Below are positions 30,046 to 39,903 of a stretch of 48,585 nt of DNA, in pieces (within the stretch, counting starts at the first letter, position 1; each line of letters begins with the position of its first letter). The stretch is from positions 1 through 48,585 of the IMG/VR virus record IMGVR_UViG_3300017726_000010, one strand, 5' to 3'. The translations under genes were made by a program, and so were the position numbers. The notes below the pieces were generated by a model that saw only the letters and a list, made by a program, of their open reading frames with translations, searched no databases and was not told the origin of the DNA. Origin of the DNA: a virus.

Positions 30046-31470
30046 ATGGCGGGACAATTCGCAAACAACGATCCAAAGGGAAGATTTTCAATCTCTCCTA
30101 TGCCAGCAGAGTCTAAGTTCGTTACTCAACAAAATTATCTTAATTTTCACGACGGCTCAGCTGATTGGACACAACAATTTCTACCAGAACTTTACGAAGC
30201 AGAAGTAGAAAGATACGGAAACCGAACTTTAGGTGGTTTCTTGAGAATGGTAGGTGCAGAAATGCCTATGACTTCTGACCAAGTAATTTGGTCTGAACAA
30301 AATAGACTACACATTGGTTATAGTGACGCAAAGGTTACATCTGGTACTAAAATTGAAATTACATTACCAAACGACGAGCCAACTTGCGCTGTAAGAAAAG
30401 GTGCTACTATTGCTGTTAATGATGCAGCAGGTAAAGAAACTATCAAAGCTAAAGTTACAGCTGTGACTGTTTCTGGAGCTGGTAGTGATGCATCACCTTA
30501 CAAAGCTGAATTAACAGTGGTAGCTTATGGTTTAACTGACATCAACGACAAAATAGCTAACGATACTGCTGTTAAACTATTTGTTTATGGTTCAGAGTTT
30601 TCTAAAGGAAGCGCTGGAATGATTGGTGCTTTACAACCTAAGTTTACTTCTTTCGCTAACAAGCCAATTATTATTAAAGATAGATACGAAGTTAACGGTT
30701 CTGATGCCTCTCAAATTGGATGGGTTGAAGTTGCTACTGAAGACGGAACATCTGGATACTTATGGTACTTAAAAGCAGAATCAGAAACTAGATTAAGATA
30801 TGATGATTATCTTGAAATGGCAATGGTTGAAGGTATTACTAACGATGGTGGTAATGCTGGTGAAGAAGGTACAGAAGGTATGTTTGAGGCTATTGAAAAA
30901 AGAGGAAATGTATACACTGGATTTGCTGCCACACAAGGTTTAGATGATTTTGATAAAATCTTACAAAACCTAGACAAGCAAGGTGCTATTGAAGAAAACA
31001 TGTTATTCTTAAACAGAGCTATGAACTTAGACTTTGATGATATGTTATCTGAAGTAGGTGGTGTACAGGGAACTGGATCTGCTTATGGTCTTTTTGACAA
31101 TGACGCTGATATGGCTCTTAATTTAGGATTTTCAGGTTTTAGAAGAGGTTCTTATGACTTCTACAAAACTGATTGGAAATACTTAAATGACCCAACTACA
31201 AGAGGTATGTTTGCTGACATTGATGGTGTTTTAGTTCCTGCTGGAACTTCTACAGTTTACGATCAAATGTTAGGTGCAAACATTAGAAGACCGTTCTTAC
31301 ACGTAAGATATAGAGCTTCTGAAACTGAAGATAGACGTTACAAGTCTTGGATTACTGGATCTGTCGGTGGTGTTTACACTAACGATGTTGATGCAATGGA
31401 AGTACATTTCTTATCTGAGAGATGTCTTTGTGTTCAAGCTGCTAACAACTTCTTATTATTCAAGAAGTAA
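30046..31470 (+). CDS. Major capsid protein, 474 aa
   Basis: The N-terminal part (FLPELYEAEVERYGNRTLGG, then MVGAEMPMTSDQVIWSEQNR) resembles the major capsid protein of crAss-like and related Bacteroidetes podoviruses. The rest is beta-rich with many Gly/Thr/Ala and a C-terminal Trp/Arg-rich segment (LHVRYRASETEDRRYKSWIT). Placement after scaffold, a terminator right after the stop, and length support the call. It should form a HK97-fold icosahedral shell. Confidence 0.85.
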   Translation: MAGQFANNDPKGRFSISPMPAESKFVTQQNYLNFHDGSADWTQQFLPELYEAEVERYGNRTLGGFLRMVGAEMPMTSDQVIWSEQNRLHIGYSDAKVTSGTKIEITLPNDEPTCAVRKGATIAVNDAAGKETIKAKVTAVTVSGAGSDASPYKAELTVVAYGLTDINDKIANDTAVKLFVYGSEFSKGSAGMIGALQPKFTSFANKPIIIKDRYEVNGSDASQIGWVEVATEDGTSGYLWYLKAESETRLRYDDYLEMAMVEGITNDGGNAGEEGTEGMFEAIEKRGNVYTGFAATQGLDDFDKILQNLDKQGAIEENMLFLNRAMNLDFDDMLSEVGGVQGTGSAYGLFDNDADMALNLGFSGFRRGSYDFYKTDWKYLNDPTTRGMFADIDGVLVPAGTSTVYDQMLGANIRRPFLHVRYRASETEDRRYKSWITGSVGGVYTNDVDAMEVHFLSERCLCVQAANNFLLFKK

Positions 31471-31482
31471 AAACACAATTAT

Positions 31483-31506
31483 GCTAGGGCGCGAAAGCGC
31501 TCTAGC
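31483..31506 (+). terminator. Strong hairpin terminator after major capsid gene
   Basis: GCTAGGGCGC, loop GAAA, GCGCTCTAGC: a 10-bp stem with one G-U pair and a GNRA-type tetraloop, 12 nt after the capsid stop codon. The following sequence is A/T-rich. It should stop or attenuate late transcription and could stabilise the abundant capsid mRNA. Confidence 0.8.
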
Positions 31507-31513
31507 TATTTAT

Positions 31514-31528
31514 ATTATATTATATTAT
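31514..31528 (+). repeat. (ATTAT)3 leader merging with start codon
   Basis: Three ATTAT units end in the ATG at 31527, 8 nt after the capsid terminator stem. It is identical in register to the leader at 28861-28875. Confidence 0.7.
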
Positions 31529-32309
31529 GGAAACAAAAGAAAAAAAGACTACAGCTAAGCCTGTAGCAAAAGATACCTGGGAATATAGAGACAGGTTATA
31601 CGTATTAAAAGGTGATAAAAAACCTTTAACACACACTATAGGTGCTAAACACACGGCTAAAAAACCTTTAATGTATTGGGACGAAGAAGAAAAAACTAAT
31701 AGAGAGCTTAGATATGCTACTAATCAAGATTCTTGTTTTGTAGACAAACAATCAGGATCAGCAACATTAGGTCATATAGTTTTTCAAGATGGTGTATTAG
31801 CAGTTCCTAAAGAAAAAACAAACCTTCAAAAACTTTTAAGTATGTATCATCCACTAAAAGATGTTATATACTTTGAGGAAGACAAGGTAAAAGAAGCTGA
31901 AATAGATTTAAGCTGGATAGAGGCTGAAATACAAGCGTTAAACGCGGCTACTAGTATGGACATAGATCAAATGGAAGCTATACTAAGAGTTGAGATAGGA
32001 TCTAATGTATCAAAGATGGCTTCTAAGGAGATAAAAAGAGATTTACTTATATTTGCTAAAAGAAATCCTGTTTTATTCTTAGAGTTAGCTGAAGATCCAA
32101 ATGTTGAACTTAGAAACATAGCTGTTAAGGCTGCTGAAATGAGCATAATAAAACTTAGCGCTGATCAAAGAAATTGGTCATGGGGTAGTAGCAATAAAAA
32201 GCTAATGCAAGTTCCTTTTGAAGAAAATGCATTTTCGGCTATAGCTGTTTGGTTTCAGACTGATGAAGGTTTAGAAGTTTTAAAATCTATACAGAAAAAA
32301 CTTAAATAA
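31527..32309 (+). CDS. Head-completion/connector candidate, 260 aa
   Basis: The N-terminal half is beta-rich and basic with Gly/Thr turns. A helical central region (EIDLSWIEAEIQALNAATSM) is followed by a repeat-like helical segment (LFLELAEDPNVELRNIAVKA) and a C-terminal Trp-rich part. No enzyme motif. Synteny (capsid, this gene, connectors) points to a head-completion or neck protein (inference). Confidence 0.55.
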   Translation: METKEKKTTAKPVAKDTWEYRDRLYVLKGDKKPLTHTIGAKHTAKKPLMYWDEEEKTNRELRYATNQDSCFVDKQSGSATLGHIVFQDGVLAVPKEKTNLQKLLSMYHPLKDVIYFEEDKVKEAEIDLSWIEAEIQALNAATSMDIDQMEAILRVEIGSNVSKMASKEIKRDLLIFAKRNPVLFLELAEDPNVELRNIAVKAAEMSIIKLSADQRNWSWGSSNKKLMQVPFEENAFSAIAVWFQTDEGLEVLKSIQKKLK

Positions 32310-32326
32310 CAAGTGATTATAAATAC

Positions 32327-32355
32327 GAGGGGTTACACAAGTAGCCTCTCTTTTT
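32327..32355 (+). terminator. Rho-independent terminator
   Basis: GAGGGGTTAC, loop ACAA, GTAGCCTCTC, then TTTTT. A 10-bp stem (two G-U pairs) with a T run, 18 nt after a stop codon: the best intrinsic terminator of the window, ending the capsid-region transcript. Confidence 0.85.
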
Positions 32356-32367
32356 AAAATATTCATA

Positions 32368-33132
32368 ATGGCAATAAACGTAAATGATGTATACCAAACT
32401 GTTTTGCTTATATTAAACAAAGAGCAAAGAGGCTATATGACGCCTCAAGAGTTTAATAAAACAGCAACGCAAGTACAGAGAAGAATATTTGAAAGATACT
32501 TTGAAGACTTAAACCAACAACTTAGAGTTTCTCAAAGTGAGTTTGATTATGCAGATAGAGTTGCCAATATTGATGAAAAAATAGCAGAGTTTAAAACAGA
32601 GGCAGTTATGAATGCTGCAGCTGCTACAGAACCTCCATATTACAGATTTTTTGAATGTCCAGGTAATTTATACAGAATAAATACTGTTACATTTGACAAG
32701 GCTACATTTCCTCCAGTTCCTACACAAAGCCCACCGGCTTTTCCAATGACAGAGACTGCCGCAGAATTACAAAGAGTAGGTAGAACAGAGTTTTATAACA
32801 TAAATAAATCTCCACTTACAAAGCCAGACTTTGATTGTCCCATATACTTATATGAAGACAATAAGGTTATTCCTTTTCCTAACAACATGAACCTATTAAG
32901 AGTTTCGTATGTTAAAAAGCCTAATGACATACAATGGGCTTTTACTACAATAGCTAATGGCGCTTATGTGTATGATCAAAGTAACTCTGTTAATTTTGAA
33001 TTACATAATTCAGAACAAATAGAAGTAGTTATAAATATATTACTTTATGCTGGTGTAGTAATAAAAGATCCTTCAATAGTTCAAGTGGCTACTAATGAAA
33101 TACAGCAAGAAGAAGTAAACGAAAAACAATAA
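32368..33132 (+). CDS. Head-tail connector/adaptor candidate, 254 aa
   Basis: Beginning with a helical domain (MAINVNDVYQTVLLILNKEQ, then FNKTATQVQRRIFERYFEDL), it continues with strand-rich segments (RFFECPGNLYRINTVTFDKA) and a helical C-terminus. Podovirus adaptors of about this length form the ring under the portal. Assigned by order in the late block and overall fold impression; no unique motif. Confidence 0.6.
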   Translation: MAINVNDVYQTVLLILNKEQRGYMTPQEFNKTATQVQRRIFERYFEDLNQQLRVSQSEFDYADRVANIDEKIAEFKTEAVMNAAAATEPPYYRFFECPGNLYRINTVTFDKATFPPVPTQSPPAFPMTETAAELQRVGRTEFYNINKSPLTKPDFDCPIYLYEDNKVIPFPNNMNLLRVSYVKKPNDIQWAFTTIANGAYVYDQSNSVNFELHNSEQIEVVINILLYAGVVIKDPSIVQVATNEIQQEEVNEKQ

Positions 33133-33135
33133 TAA

Positions 33136-34341
33136 ATGGGACTTATAACAGAACACAACGGTCAATACTACGCTGGTCAACAAGTACTGGATAAGATGTC
33201 AACAGCTAACCCTGGTGACTCTTTGTTTATAAATGGAGGTATATGGGGATTTGATACCACACCAACAAGTGCTTATGATTTGCCAAAAATACAAACAGGT
33301 ATTAACCTTTTGTTTACTCAAGTTGCTTCAAGCTCTAACTTTACAATATATTATAGACCCACAAGCTCACCTACATACGTGGAAATAGATGAAGCGTTAA
33401 TTAGAGTATCTAATGAATATACCGGTGAAATTGAAATATTACCTCCAGATGTTAACTTTATTTATGATGGCTTTTTCTATATAGAATTAAAAAAGTTTGC
33501 TGTAAATAATAACTATGGTAATTATAGGTATATAAAACTAAAAGAATTAGTAAACAACTTTATAGTTGGTTACGTAGGGGAAGATAAGTTAATAAGAAAA
33601 GTTAAAAAACAAGATATTCTTTTTCATGCTAAAAGAGGTCTTCAAGAGTTTAGCTACGACACATTAAATACAGTAAAGTCTCAAGAAATAAATATACCAA
33701 TAAGCCTTTCTTTTCCTCTTCCTCAAGATTACGTTAACTATGTAAAACTATCTTGGATAGATCGAGTAGGTGCTAAACATGTCGTTTACCCAACTAGAGT
33801 AACTTCAAACCCTACTGACTTACCTCTTCAAGATGGTCAAGGTAATTATATACAAAGTTCTTTCGGAGATAATACGCTGGCTGAGCAGTCTTTAACTGAA
33901 ACAGCTTGGAATAGTATAAATGGAAATGGCTTAGCCCCTTCAGATTATAGAATATCACCTAGACAAGGTTTAATGGGTCAGAAATATGGACTACAACCAG
34001 AAGAAGCTAATGTAAATGGAAAATTCACAATAAATGAAAGATTAGGCTCAATATCGGTATCAAGTGACTTAGCTGGTAAGCTTGTTATATTTGAATACAT
34101 ATCAGACGGATTAGCTTATGATGAAGATATGTTAGTTCCTAAGATGGCAGAGCAAGCTTTATATATGCATATAATGCACGGGGTGCTTTCTACAAGATCT
34201 CAAGTTCCTGAATACATAGTGAGTAGATACAAGAGAGAAAGATCAAGCACTTTAAGAAACGCTAAAATAAGATTAAGCAATATTAAAACAGAGGAAATAG
34301 CTCAAGTATTTAGAAACAAATCTAAATGGATTAAACATTAA
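33136..34341 (+). CDS. Tail tube / adaptor protein, 401 aa
   Basis: Mostly beta-structured with conserved-looking turns (NPGDSLFINGGIWGFDTTPT) and a C-terminal helix (RYKRERSSTLRNAKIRLSNI). Placement between the 254-aa connector and the 1182-aa tail protein fits a T7 gp11-like tail tubular protein A or its crAss-like equivalent. It starts 3 nt after the preceding stop. Function from synteny. Confidence 0.6.
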   Translation: MGLITEHNGQYYAGQQVLDKMSTANPGDSLFINGGIWGFDTTPTSAYDLPKIQTGINLLFTQVASSSNFTIYYRPTSSPTYVEIDEALIRVSNEYTGEIEILPPDVNFIYDGFFYIELKKFAVNNNYGNYRYIKLKELVNNFIVGYVGEDKLIRKVKKQDILFHAKRGLQEFSYDTLNTVKSQEINIPISLSFPLPQDYVNYVKLSWIDRVGAKHVVYPTRVTSNPTDLPLQDGQGNYIQSSFGDNTLAEQSLTETAWNSINGNGLAPSDYRISPRQGLMGQKYGLQPEEANVNGKFTINERLGSISVSSDLAGKLVIFEYISDGLAYDEDMLVPKMAEQALYMHIMHGVLSTRSQVPEYIVSRYKRERSSTLRNAKIRLSNIKTEEIAQVFRNKSKWIKH

Positions 34342-34343
34342 GT

Positions 34344-37300
34344 ATGGCCGAAGTAAAGAATACTTTTATGGCGTCTAAGATGAATAAAGACTCAGACTCC
34401 AGAATTGTACCTAACAACGAATATAGAAACGCTACAAACATATCTGTAAGCAGGTCAGAAGGATCAGATGTTGGTGCTCTTGAAAATATAAAAGGAAATG
34501 AAATTTTAAAACAACTTGACGGTAACAGGTTGTATAACTATGGATTTGAATGTATAGGTTTTTGTAAAGATGAAGCCAATGATAAGTTGTTTTTATTTAT
34601 TACTAACTTTGTTGATTCTTCTAATTTAGTAGTTCCTAGTAATTTACAAACAGAATTTACTCACGTACCCGTTGCTCCAGTAAGTAATATGTCTTGTCAG
34701 ATTTTAAACGTTGATTTAAAAACTAATACACATTCAGTAGCTGCTCAAGGTAATTGGTTAAACTTTTCCAAAACGAATAGAGTAGAGGCCGTTATAATAG
34801 AAGATCAATTATTTTGGACTGACAACAGGAACCAACCTAGAAAGTTAAATATAAACGGAGGTCTGTACAGTAGTGAGGACCACGTTTCTTTAGCAAAATA
34901 CTACCCATACCAACCAATAGAACTTCATACAAGAAGCGTAGCAAACCCTGTTACAACTATGGTCAATAAAACTAATAAACTCTTAACTTATTCTATTACT
35001 GCTATTTCTGACGCTGGTGGTGGAACTCTTTTAACAAACCCTGGCAGTAGTACTAATATGGTTTTACCTTTAAGGTATAAAGATAATTTTGAGTTGTTTA
35101 ATGAAGATTATTTAGGATCCAATAAAGCTAAATTTTTAACATCAAAAGATATACCAGGCTTATCTAAGAATAACTCTGTAACAGTTGTATCTGTGTCAAA
35201 TGGTAGTTACTCTGGTATAGATTATAAGCTTGTTACTTTAAACGGTAATAATGGTGATTTAGTAAAAATATTTGATGCTGTTAACGGTACTACAGGTAAT
35301 AACACTGGTATAAAATTTTATTTCCACTACGAAAATCCAGATTATAGCAACTCTTTTGCTGGAGACTCTGATTTTTTGAAAAAGAAGTTTGTTAGGTTTA
35401 GTTATAGATTTAAGTTCGATGATAACGAATATTCTTTAATAGCTCCTTTTACACAAGCTTGCTTTATACCAGAGCAATTTGGTCATTTCTTAGACTACGA
35501 CGATGCAAGAATTAAAAACTCAGGTCACGTTTCATTTTTTCAAAACTTAGTACAGCAAATATCACTATTTGTGAAATTACCTTGTAACGTTGATGATCTT
35601 GATAATATTTTTCATATATCAGATTTAGAAATACTATATAAAGAAGATAAAGGCACTAATATACACGTAGTCGAATCCTTAAGCGTGGAAGATCTTATAT
35701 CTAACTTTCCTAATAACGACTACATAGAGTATCAATACATAGGCAACAACCCAATAAAAGTATTGCCTGAGCAAGAAAACACTAGAGTTTATGATAAAGT
35801 ACCTGTTAGAGCTCTTACAATGGCTTCTGTAGGTAATAGAGTTGTTTTTGGTAACTATATAGATAGACAAAGTTTTCCAAAATCAATACCTTACAGAGTT
35901 AATTCAGGTTTTAAACTAGATTACAACGAAACATCAAAAACAGGTGTAGCTTCTAGAGAGTATCCATTGCACTCTTTAAAACAGAATAGAACTTATCAAG
36001 TTGGTTTTGTTTTAGCAGATAGATATGGTAGACAATCTGAAGTAATATTATCTAGTTACGACGTTAGTAGTGTTGTTGATGGTGGTAAAAACTTTGGAGC
36101 TTCATCTTTATATGTTCCATACATACCTGAAGCTGGGACAGGTATACAGCTTTGGTTTGGTAACTCGCTGAAAATATATTTAGATGATAAAATAGAACCT
36201 GGTGATTCAAACTCAAGAACTAAGGGATTATACGATCCAGTTTATAATCCACTTGGATGGTACTCTTATAAAATAGTTGTAAAACAACAAGAGCAAGATT
36301 ATTATAATGTATATTTGTCAGGTATAAACTCTTTAACTCCTAAAACTATAAAAACTAGTTCACCTACAGAAATAAAATATTTATATCAAGCTAGCGAAAA
36401 CAAAGTTCAAGTAGAACTTTCTGGTGATAATATAAACAAAATACCTAGATCTTTAATAAATGTAGGTCCAAGAGATAGTAAATTTGCAGGTAGCGATGTT
36501 TCATTATTTCCAAGAGTAAATCCTAAAAACTTTAAAGTTAACTTGATGGCTTTTCCAGGAGATGAACAACCTTTTAAAGCTGACACTGTTTCTACTATAG
36601 CTGCTTTCAACGATTACAACCTAGAGACTAGTGATATGTGGGATTTTTACAATGATGGCATACCACTAACTAGTTCTGCTTCTTTACCTATAGCAACAAT
36701 AACTTCTTCTAACTCTTTTAGAATGGGTCCTGACGGTTATGAAGACAGCAATGGAGACCCTAGCCCAGGCTACGTTAATGCTAGGTTTCAGACTTTAGCT
36801 GTTTATGAAACGGAACCTGTAAAAAGCGAGATAGATATATATTACGAAACAAGTACAACTGGTTTAATATCTCAATTAAACGCAGCGCAAGATATTGTTG
36901 CTGACCCTGGAGGTTTTCAAGATACTGATGGCAATGATACTTCACAAGGAGACTCTTTACAGTATTTACAAAAAGAATCTATGGCTACTGGTTCAGATGT
37001 AACCTTACCTTTCGCTTTAACAAACACTAGCGGACAAACAATAGTTGAACCACACACAGTAACACTAGACTCTGTAATAACATCTACAGGTAGTAATATT
37101 GCTAGTAAGTTCACTTTATCAGGTTCAAGCGGCTCGTATGTTGTAAAAACAGCTGCAGAAGATTTTGTATTTTTACAAAATAATCCAACATTTACTTTTA
37201 ATTTTACAGCAACAATAACTTCCTCTGGAACTACTACTTCTTTATCTTTCATAGGTGAATTAATAAATGAAAAACCTTATTTCAATAATCCAAACTTTAT

Positions 37301-37892
37301 AGGTTACAATAATAATAACGTTGTTATGTGGTTCCCTGGTGAAAATGGAAATCCTAACATAAACGGTAGCGGAAGCCAAAATAATCCTATAAACTTCTTT
37401 GTAACTGGTCAAAATCCTAGTGGAGTGTATGGAACTCAAGGAAATGACTTTAGTGTAATGAAGTACATAGGAACCCCAGTAACCAACTATTTTCCTCCAC
37501 CACCTTCTAGTGCTGCCATAACGTCTGACGAAAACTATTTTTATAACGGAGCTAAACAAGGAAATTTAGCAACAGGGAGTGTTTACAATGTTAATGGTGC
37601 TGAGCTATACTGGAAAGCGGAAATAAGCAATGTAGCAGGTGCAGATGGAAACATAACTAGATTCGCTAGTAGCAACCACACAAACATGTTTAGACTATAC
37701 ACAATAATGCCACATTCATACATAGTATTAAATAAGCAAACTATAAACGGTTTTATTAGCAGTGGTCAAGTATCTACAAATACTGTTTATAAAATTAAAA
37801 TAACTATGAGTGATTGTGATCCTAACCAAACAGGAATAATAACAGGTGGCTCACAGTTTGACTATTTATCTACATACGTAAAATTCATATAA
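34344..37892 (+). CDS. Large tail tubular/stabilisation protein, 1182 aa
   Basis: The N-terminus (ASKMNKDSDSRIVPNNEYRN, then EGSDVGALENIKGN) is the opening of the tail-tube/stabilisation proteins of podoviruses and crAss-like phages. The protein is beta-propeller-like or strand-rich over its length, with repeated Tyr/Asn/Gly turns and a late low-hydrophobicity region. It probably forms the tail nozzle. It abuts the next gene with one shared base. Confidence 0.75.
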   Translation: MAEVKNTFMASKMNKDSDSRIVPNNEYRNATNISVSRSEGSDVGALENIKGNEILKQLDGNRLYNYGFECIGFCKDEANDKLFLFITNFVDSSNLVVPSNLQTEFTHVPVAPVSNMSCQILNVDLKTNTHSVAAQGNWLNFSKTNRVEAVIIEDQLFWTDNRNQPRKLNINGGLYSSEDHVSLAKYYPYQPIELHTRSVANPVTTMVNKTNKLLTYSITAISDAGGGTLLTNPGSSTNMVLPLRYKDNFELFNEDYLGSNKAKFLTSKDIPGLSKNNSVTVVSVSNGSYSGIDYKLVTLNGNNGDLVKIFDAVNGTTGNNTGIKFYFHYENPDYSNSFAGDSDFLKKKFVRFSYRFKFDDNEYSLIAPFTQACFIPEQFGHFLDYDDARIKNSGHVSFFQNLVQQISLFVKLPCNVDDLDNIFHISDLEILYKEDKGTNIHVVESLSVEDLISNFPNNDYIEYQYIGNNPIKVLPEQENTRVYDKVPVRALTMASVGNRVVFGNYIDRQSFPKSIPYRVNSGFKLDYNETSKTGVASREYPLHSLKQNRTYQVGFVLADRYGRQSEVILSSYDVSSVVDGGKNFGASSLYVPYIPEAGTGIQLWFGNSLKIYLDDKIEPGDSNSRTKGLYDPVYNPLGWYSYKIVVKQQEQDYYNVYLSGINSLTPKTIKTSSPTEIKYLYQASENKVQVELSGDNINKIPRSLINVGPRDSKFAGSDVSLFPRVNPKNFKVNLMAFPGDEQPFKADTVSTIAAFNDYNLETSDMWDFYNDGIPLTSSASLPIATITSSNSFRMGPDGYEDSNGDPSPGYVNARFQTLAVYETEPVKSEIDIYYETSTTGLISQLNAAQDIVADPGGFQDTDGNDTSQGDSLQYLQKESMATGSDVTLPFALTNTSGQTIVEPHTVTLDSVITSTGSNIASKFTLSGSSGSYVVKTAAEDFVFLQNNPTFTFNFTATITSSGTTTSLSFIGELINEKPYFNNPNFIGYNNNNVVMWFPGENGNPNINGSGSQNNPINFFVTGQNPSGVYGTQGNDFSVMKYIGTPVTNYFPPPPSSAAITSDENYFYNGAKQGNLATGSVYNVNGAELYWKAEISNVAGADGNITRFASSNHTNMFRLYTIMPHSYIVLNKQTINGFISSGQVSTNTVYKIKITMSDCDPNQTGIITGGSQFDYLSTYVKFI

Positions 37893-39892
37893 TGAGTTAT
37901 ATATTAGAAGTAAAGTATTTTAACACTTTTGTTCTTAAAAAAGTAGCTATTAGAGGCGAAAAAGTATATACTGTTAAGCCAAGACCTGACTGGGACGATG
38001 TTGCTGATCCTATACCAGGAATTTACGAAGCTGGCCCTACCGGTGGATTTTTTGGTTTACCTTGGGATCCTGCAGGTTATCCTGAGTTTCCTACTACAAC
38101 ATTTGCGAATGTATCAGCTAACCCATCTGACACTTGGTATATGAATGGTTTAGGTTTCTCTTTAGAGGAGTCTAGAATACAAGGAGGTTATAATAGTGAT
38201 ATAGTAGGTCAAGGTGTTAGAGCTTACTTAGTAGATGCTGACGCTACTTCTCAAAGAAGAAAATCTTCTCTTATATATTCAGGCCCTCTCAACAATAGAA
38301 CAGATGTTAACAAAACTAATGTATTTAGTGTAGGCGAAGATATTACAAGAACTATTCAACCAGAGTATGGATCTGTTAATAAAATACACTCCGACGATGG
38401 AAATCTTTTAGTTATACAAGAGAATAAAACTAGTCAAGCTCTAATAGATAAAGACGTTATATACACTGCTGAAGGTGGACAAGTTACTACAGCTGGTAAA
38501 GTTGTAATTGGTCCTGTTACTCCATACGCTGGTGATTACGGAGTAAGTAACAGTCCTGAAAGTTTTGCTCATCACGGCTTTAGAAAATACTATTCTGATA
38601 AAAATAGAAATGCAATAATAAGATTATCAAGAGACGGTATTACTGAAGTATCTGAATATGGTATGTTTGATTATTTTAGAGATACCTTAAATTCTATAGA
38701 TCAAAATTATAGAAATATAGATTTATGTTTTAGCCAGCCAGAAAGTTTAGACTTTTTTAAAGCTGACGGCACTATAGGTGGTGTTGGAGATATAATACAA
38801 GGTGTTGAAATATGGAGAGATCCTCAAGATTTATGGACTACAATATCTCCAGGCATGACCATTATGAATAGTGGTAATCCCACTATATATTATGTATCTC
38901 ATGTAGAGTATTTAGCTACACCGGAGAAAATTAAAGTTTATTTTTCTGAAGAGTTTCAGTTACAGTCAGGCATGCTTCCTGAACTTTGTTTTAGAGCAGT
39001 TGTTAAAGATTCTATAAAGGGAGCTTGGGATAGTCACAATAAGTGTTATACTGTATCTATTCAAAGGTATTACAAGCAAGCTGTAACTTTTGATACTCCA
39101 GAAGGTGAGCAAGGTGAAAAAGCTAGCTCAGAAGGAATTAAAATAGATTTTCAAACGTTGAATTATGACGAAAGAGTAAAAGGTTGGGTAAGTTTCTTTA
39201 CTTATGCTCCTGATCAGATGTTTAGCTTTAAAAATAAATTTTACAGCACTAAAACTTTAGTTGAAAATGAAATTATATACGACGACAAAGGAGATCCTTT
39301 AGGTACTCAAGCTGGAAAGTCTGGATTATTCCAACATTATTCAGATAATGTCAATAGAGGGGAATTTTACAAAGTAACAAGTGATAGTAATATTACAACC
39401 GTGTTAAATGCTAATCCTCATGTAGTTAAAAACTTTAAAACAGTAAATTACGAAGGGTCTAACGGTTGGGAGTTGGCAATGATGTATTCTAGTCAAACAG
39501 GTACTGACTCAGTTACGTTGTCTTATGACTCTAATAATCCAGCTACAATAAAAAATGTAGATACGGCTAATCAAATAAAAAGTTTTTACGAAGGCGCTTT
39601 TACAGTTCAAGAACAAGCAGGAGCTCAACCTATAGTTACTCAGTTCCCAGACACTCTACCAGCTAGCACACAAATATTAAGAGGTGGTTTTGATAGAAAA
39701 GAAAATAAATACTTTTCAAATATTAAAAATGCCTCAACAGTAAAACCAGGTGAGGTTGTTTTTGGAACAGCGTCTTCAGGTATAAAAGGTTTTTACTCAA
39801 TCGTAACTTTAAAAACAGACTCTACTACTGATTATGGAGGTATGAAAGAAATGTTTTCAGTTGGATCTGAGTTTGTAATATCATCTTATTAA
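37892..39892 (+). CDS. Second large tail tube/stabilisation protein, 666 aa
   Basis: Strand-rich, with SLIYSGPLNNRTDVNKTNVF, VNKIHSDDGNLLVIQENKTS and AIIRLSRDGITEVSEYGMFD, which match the stabilisation/tail-tube class of crAss-like phages (dry-sequence recognition, not a search). Together with the preceding gene it probably completes the tail barrel. No enzyme motif. The start overlaps the previous stop by one base. Confidence 0.75.
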   Translation: MSYILEVKYFNTFVLKKVAIRGEKVYTVKPRPDWDDVADPIPGIYEAGPTGGFFGLPWDPAGYPEFPTTTFANVSANPSDTWYMNGLGFSLEESRIQGGYNSDIVGQGVRAYLVDADATSQRRKSSLIYSGPLNNRTDVNKTNVFSVGEDITRTIQPEYGSVNKIHSDDGNLLVIQENKTSQALIDKDVIYTAEGGQVTTAGKVVIGPVTPYAGDYGVSNSPESFAHHGFRKYYSDKNRNAIIRLSRDGITEVSEYGMFDYFRDTLNSIDQNYRNIDLCFSQPESLDFFKADGTIGGVGDIIQGVEIWRDPQDLWTTISPGMTIMNSGNPTIYYVSHVEYLATPEKIKVYFSEEFQLQSGMLPELCFRAVVKDSIKGAWDSHNKCYTVSIQRYYKQAVTFDTPEGEQGEKASSEGIKIDFQTLNYDERVKGWVSFFTYAPDQMFSFKNKFYSTKTLVENEIIYDDKGDPLGTQAGKSGLFQHYSDNVNRGEFYKVTSDSNITTVLNANPHVVKNFKTVNYEGSNGWELAMMYSSQTGTDSVTLSYDSNNPATIKNVDTANQIKSFYEGAFTVQEQAGAQPIVTQFPDTLPASTQILRGGFDRKENKYFSNIKNASTVKPGEVVFGTASSGIKGFYSIVTLKTDSTTDYGGMKEMFSVGSEFVISSY

Positions 39893-39903
39893 AAAATAAA
39901 ATT

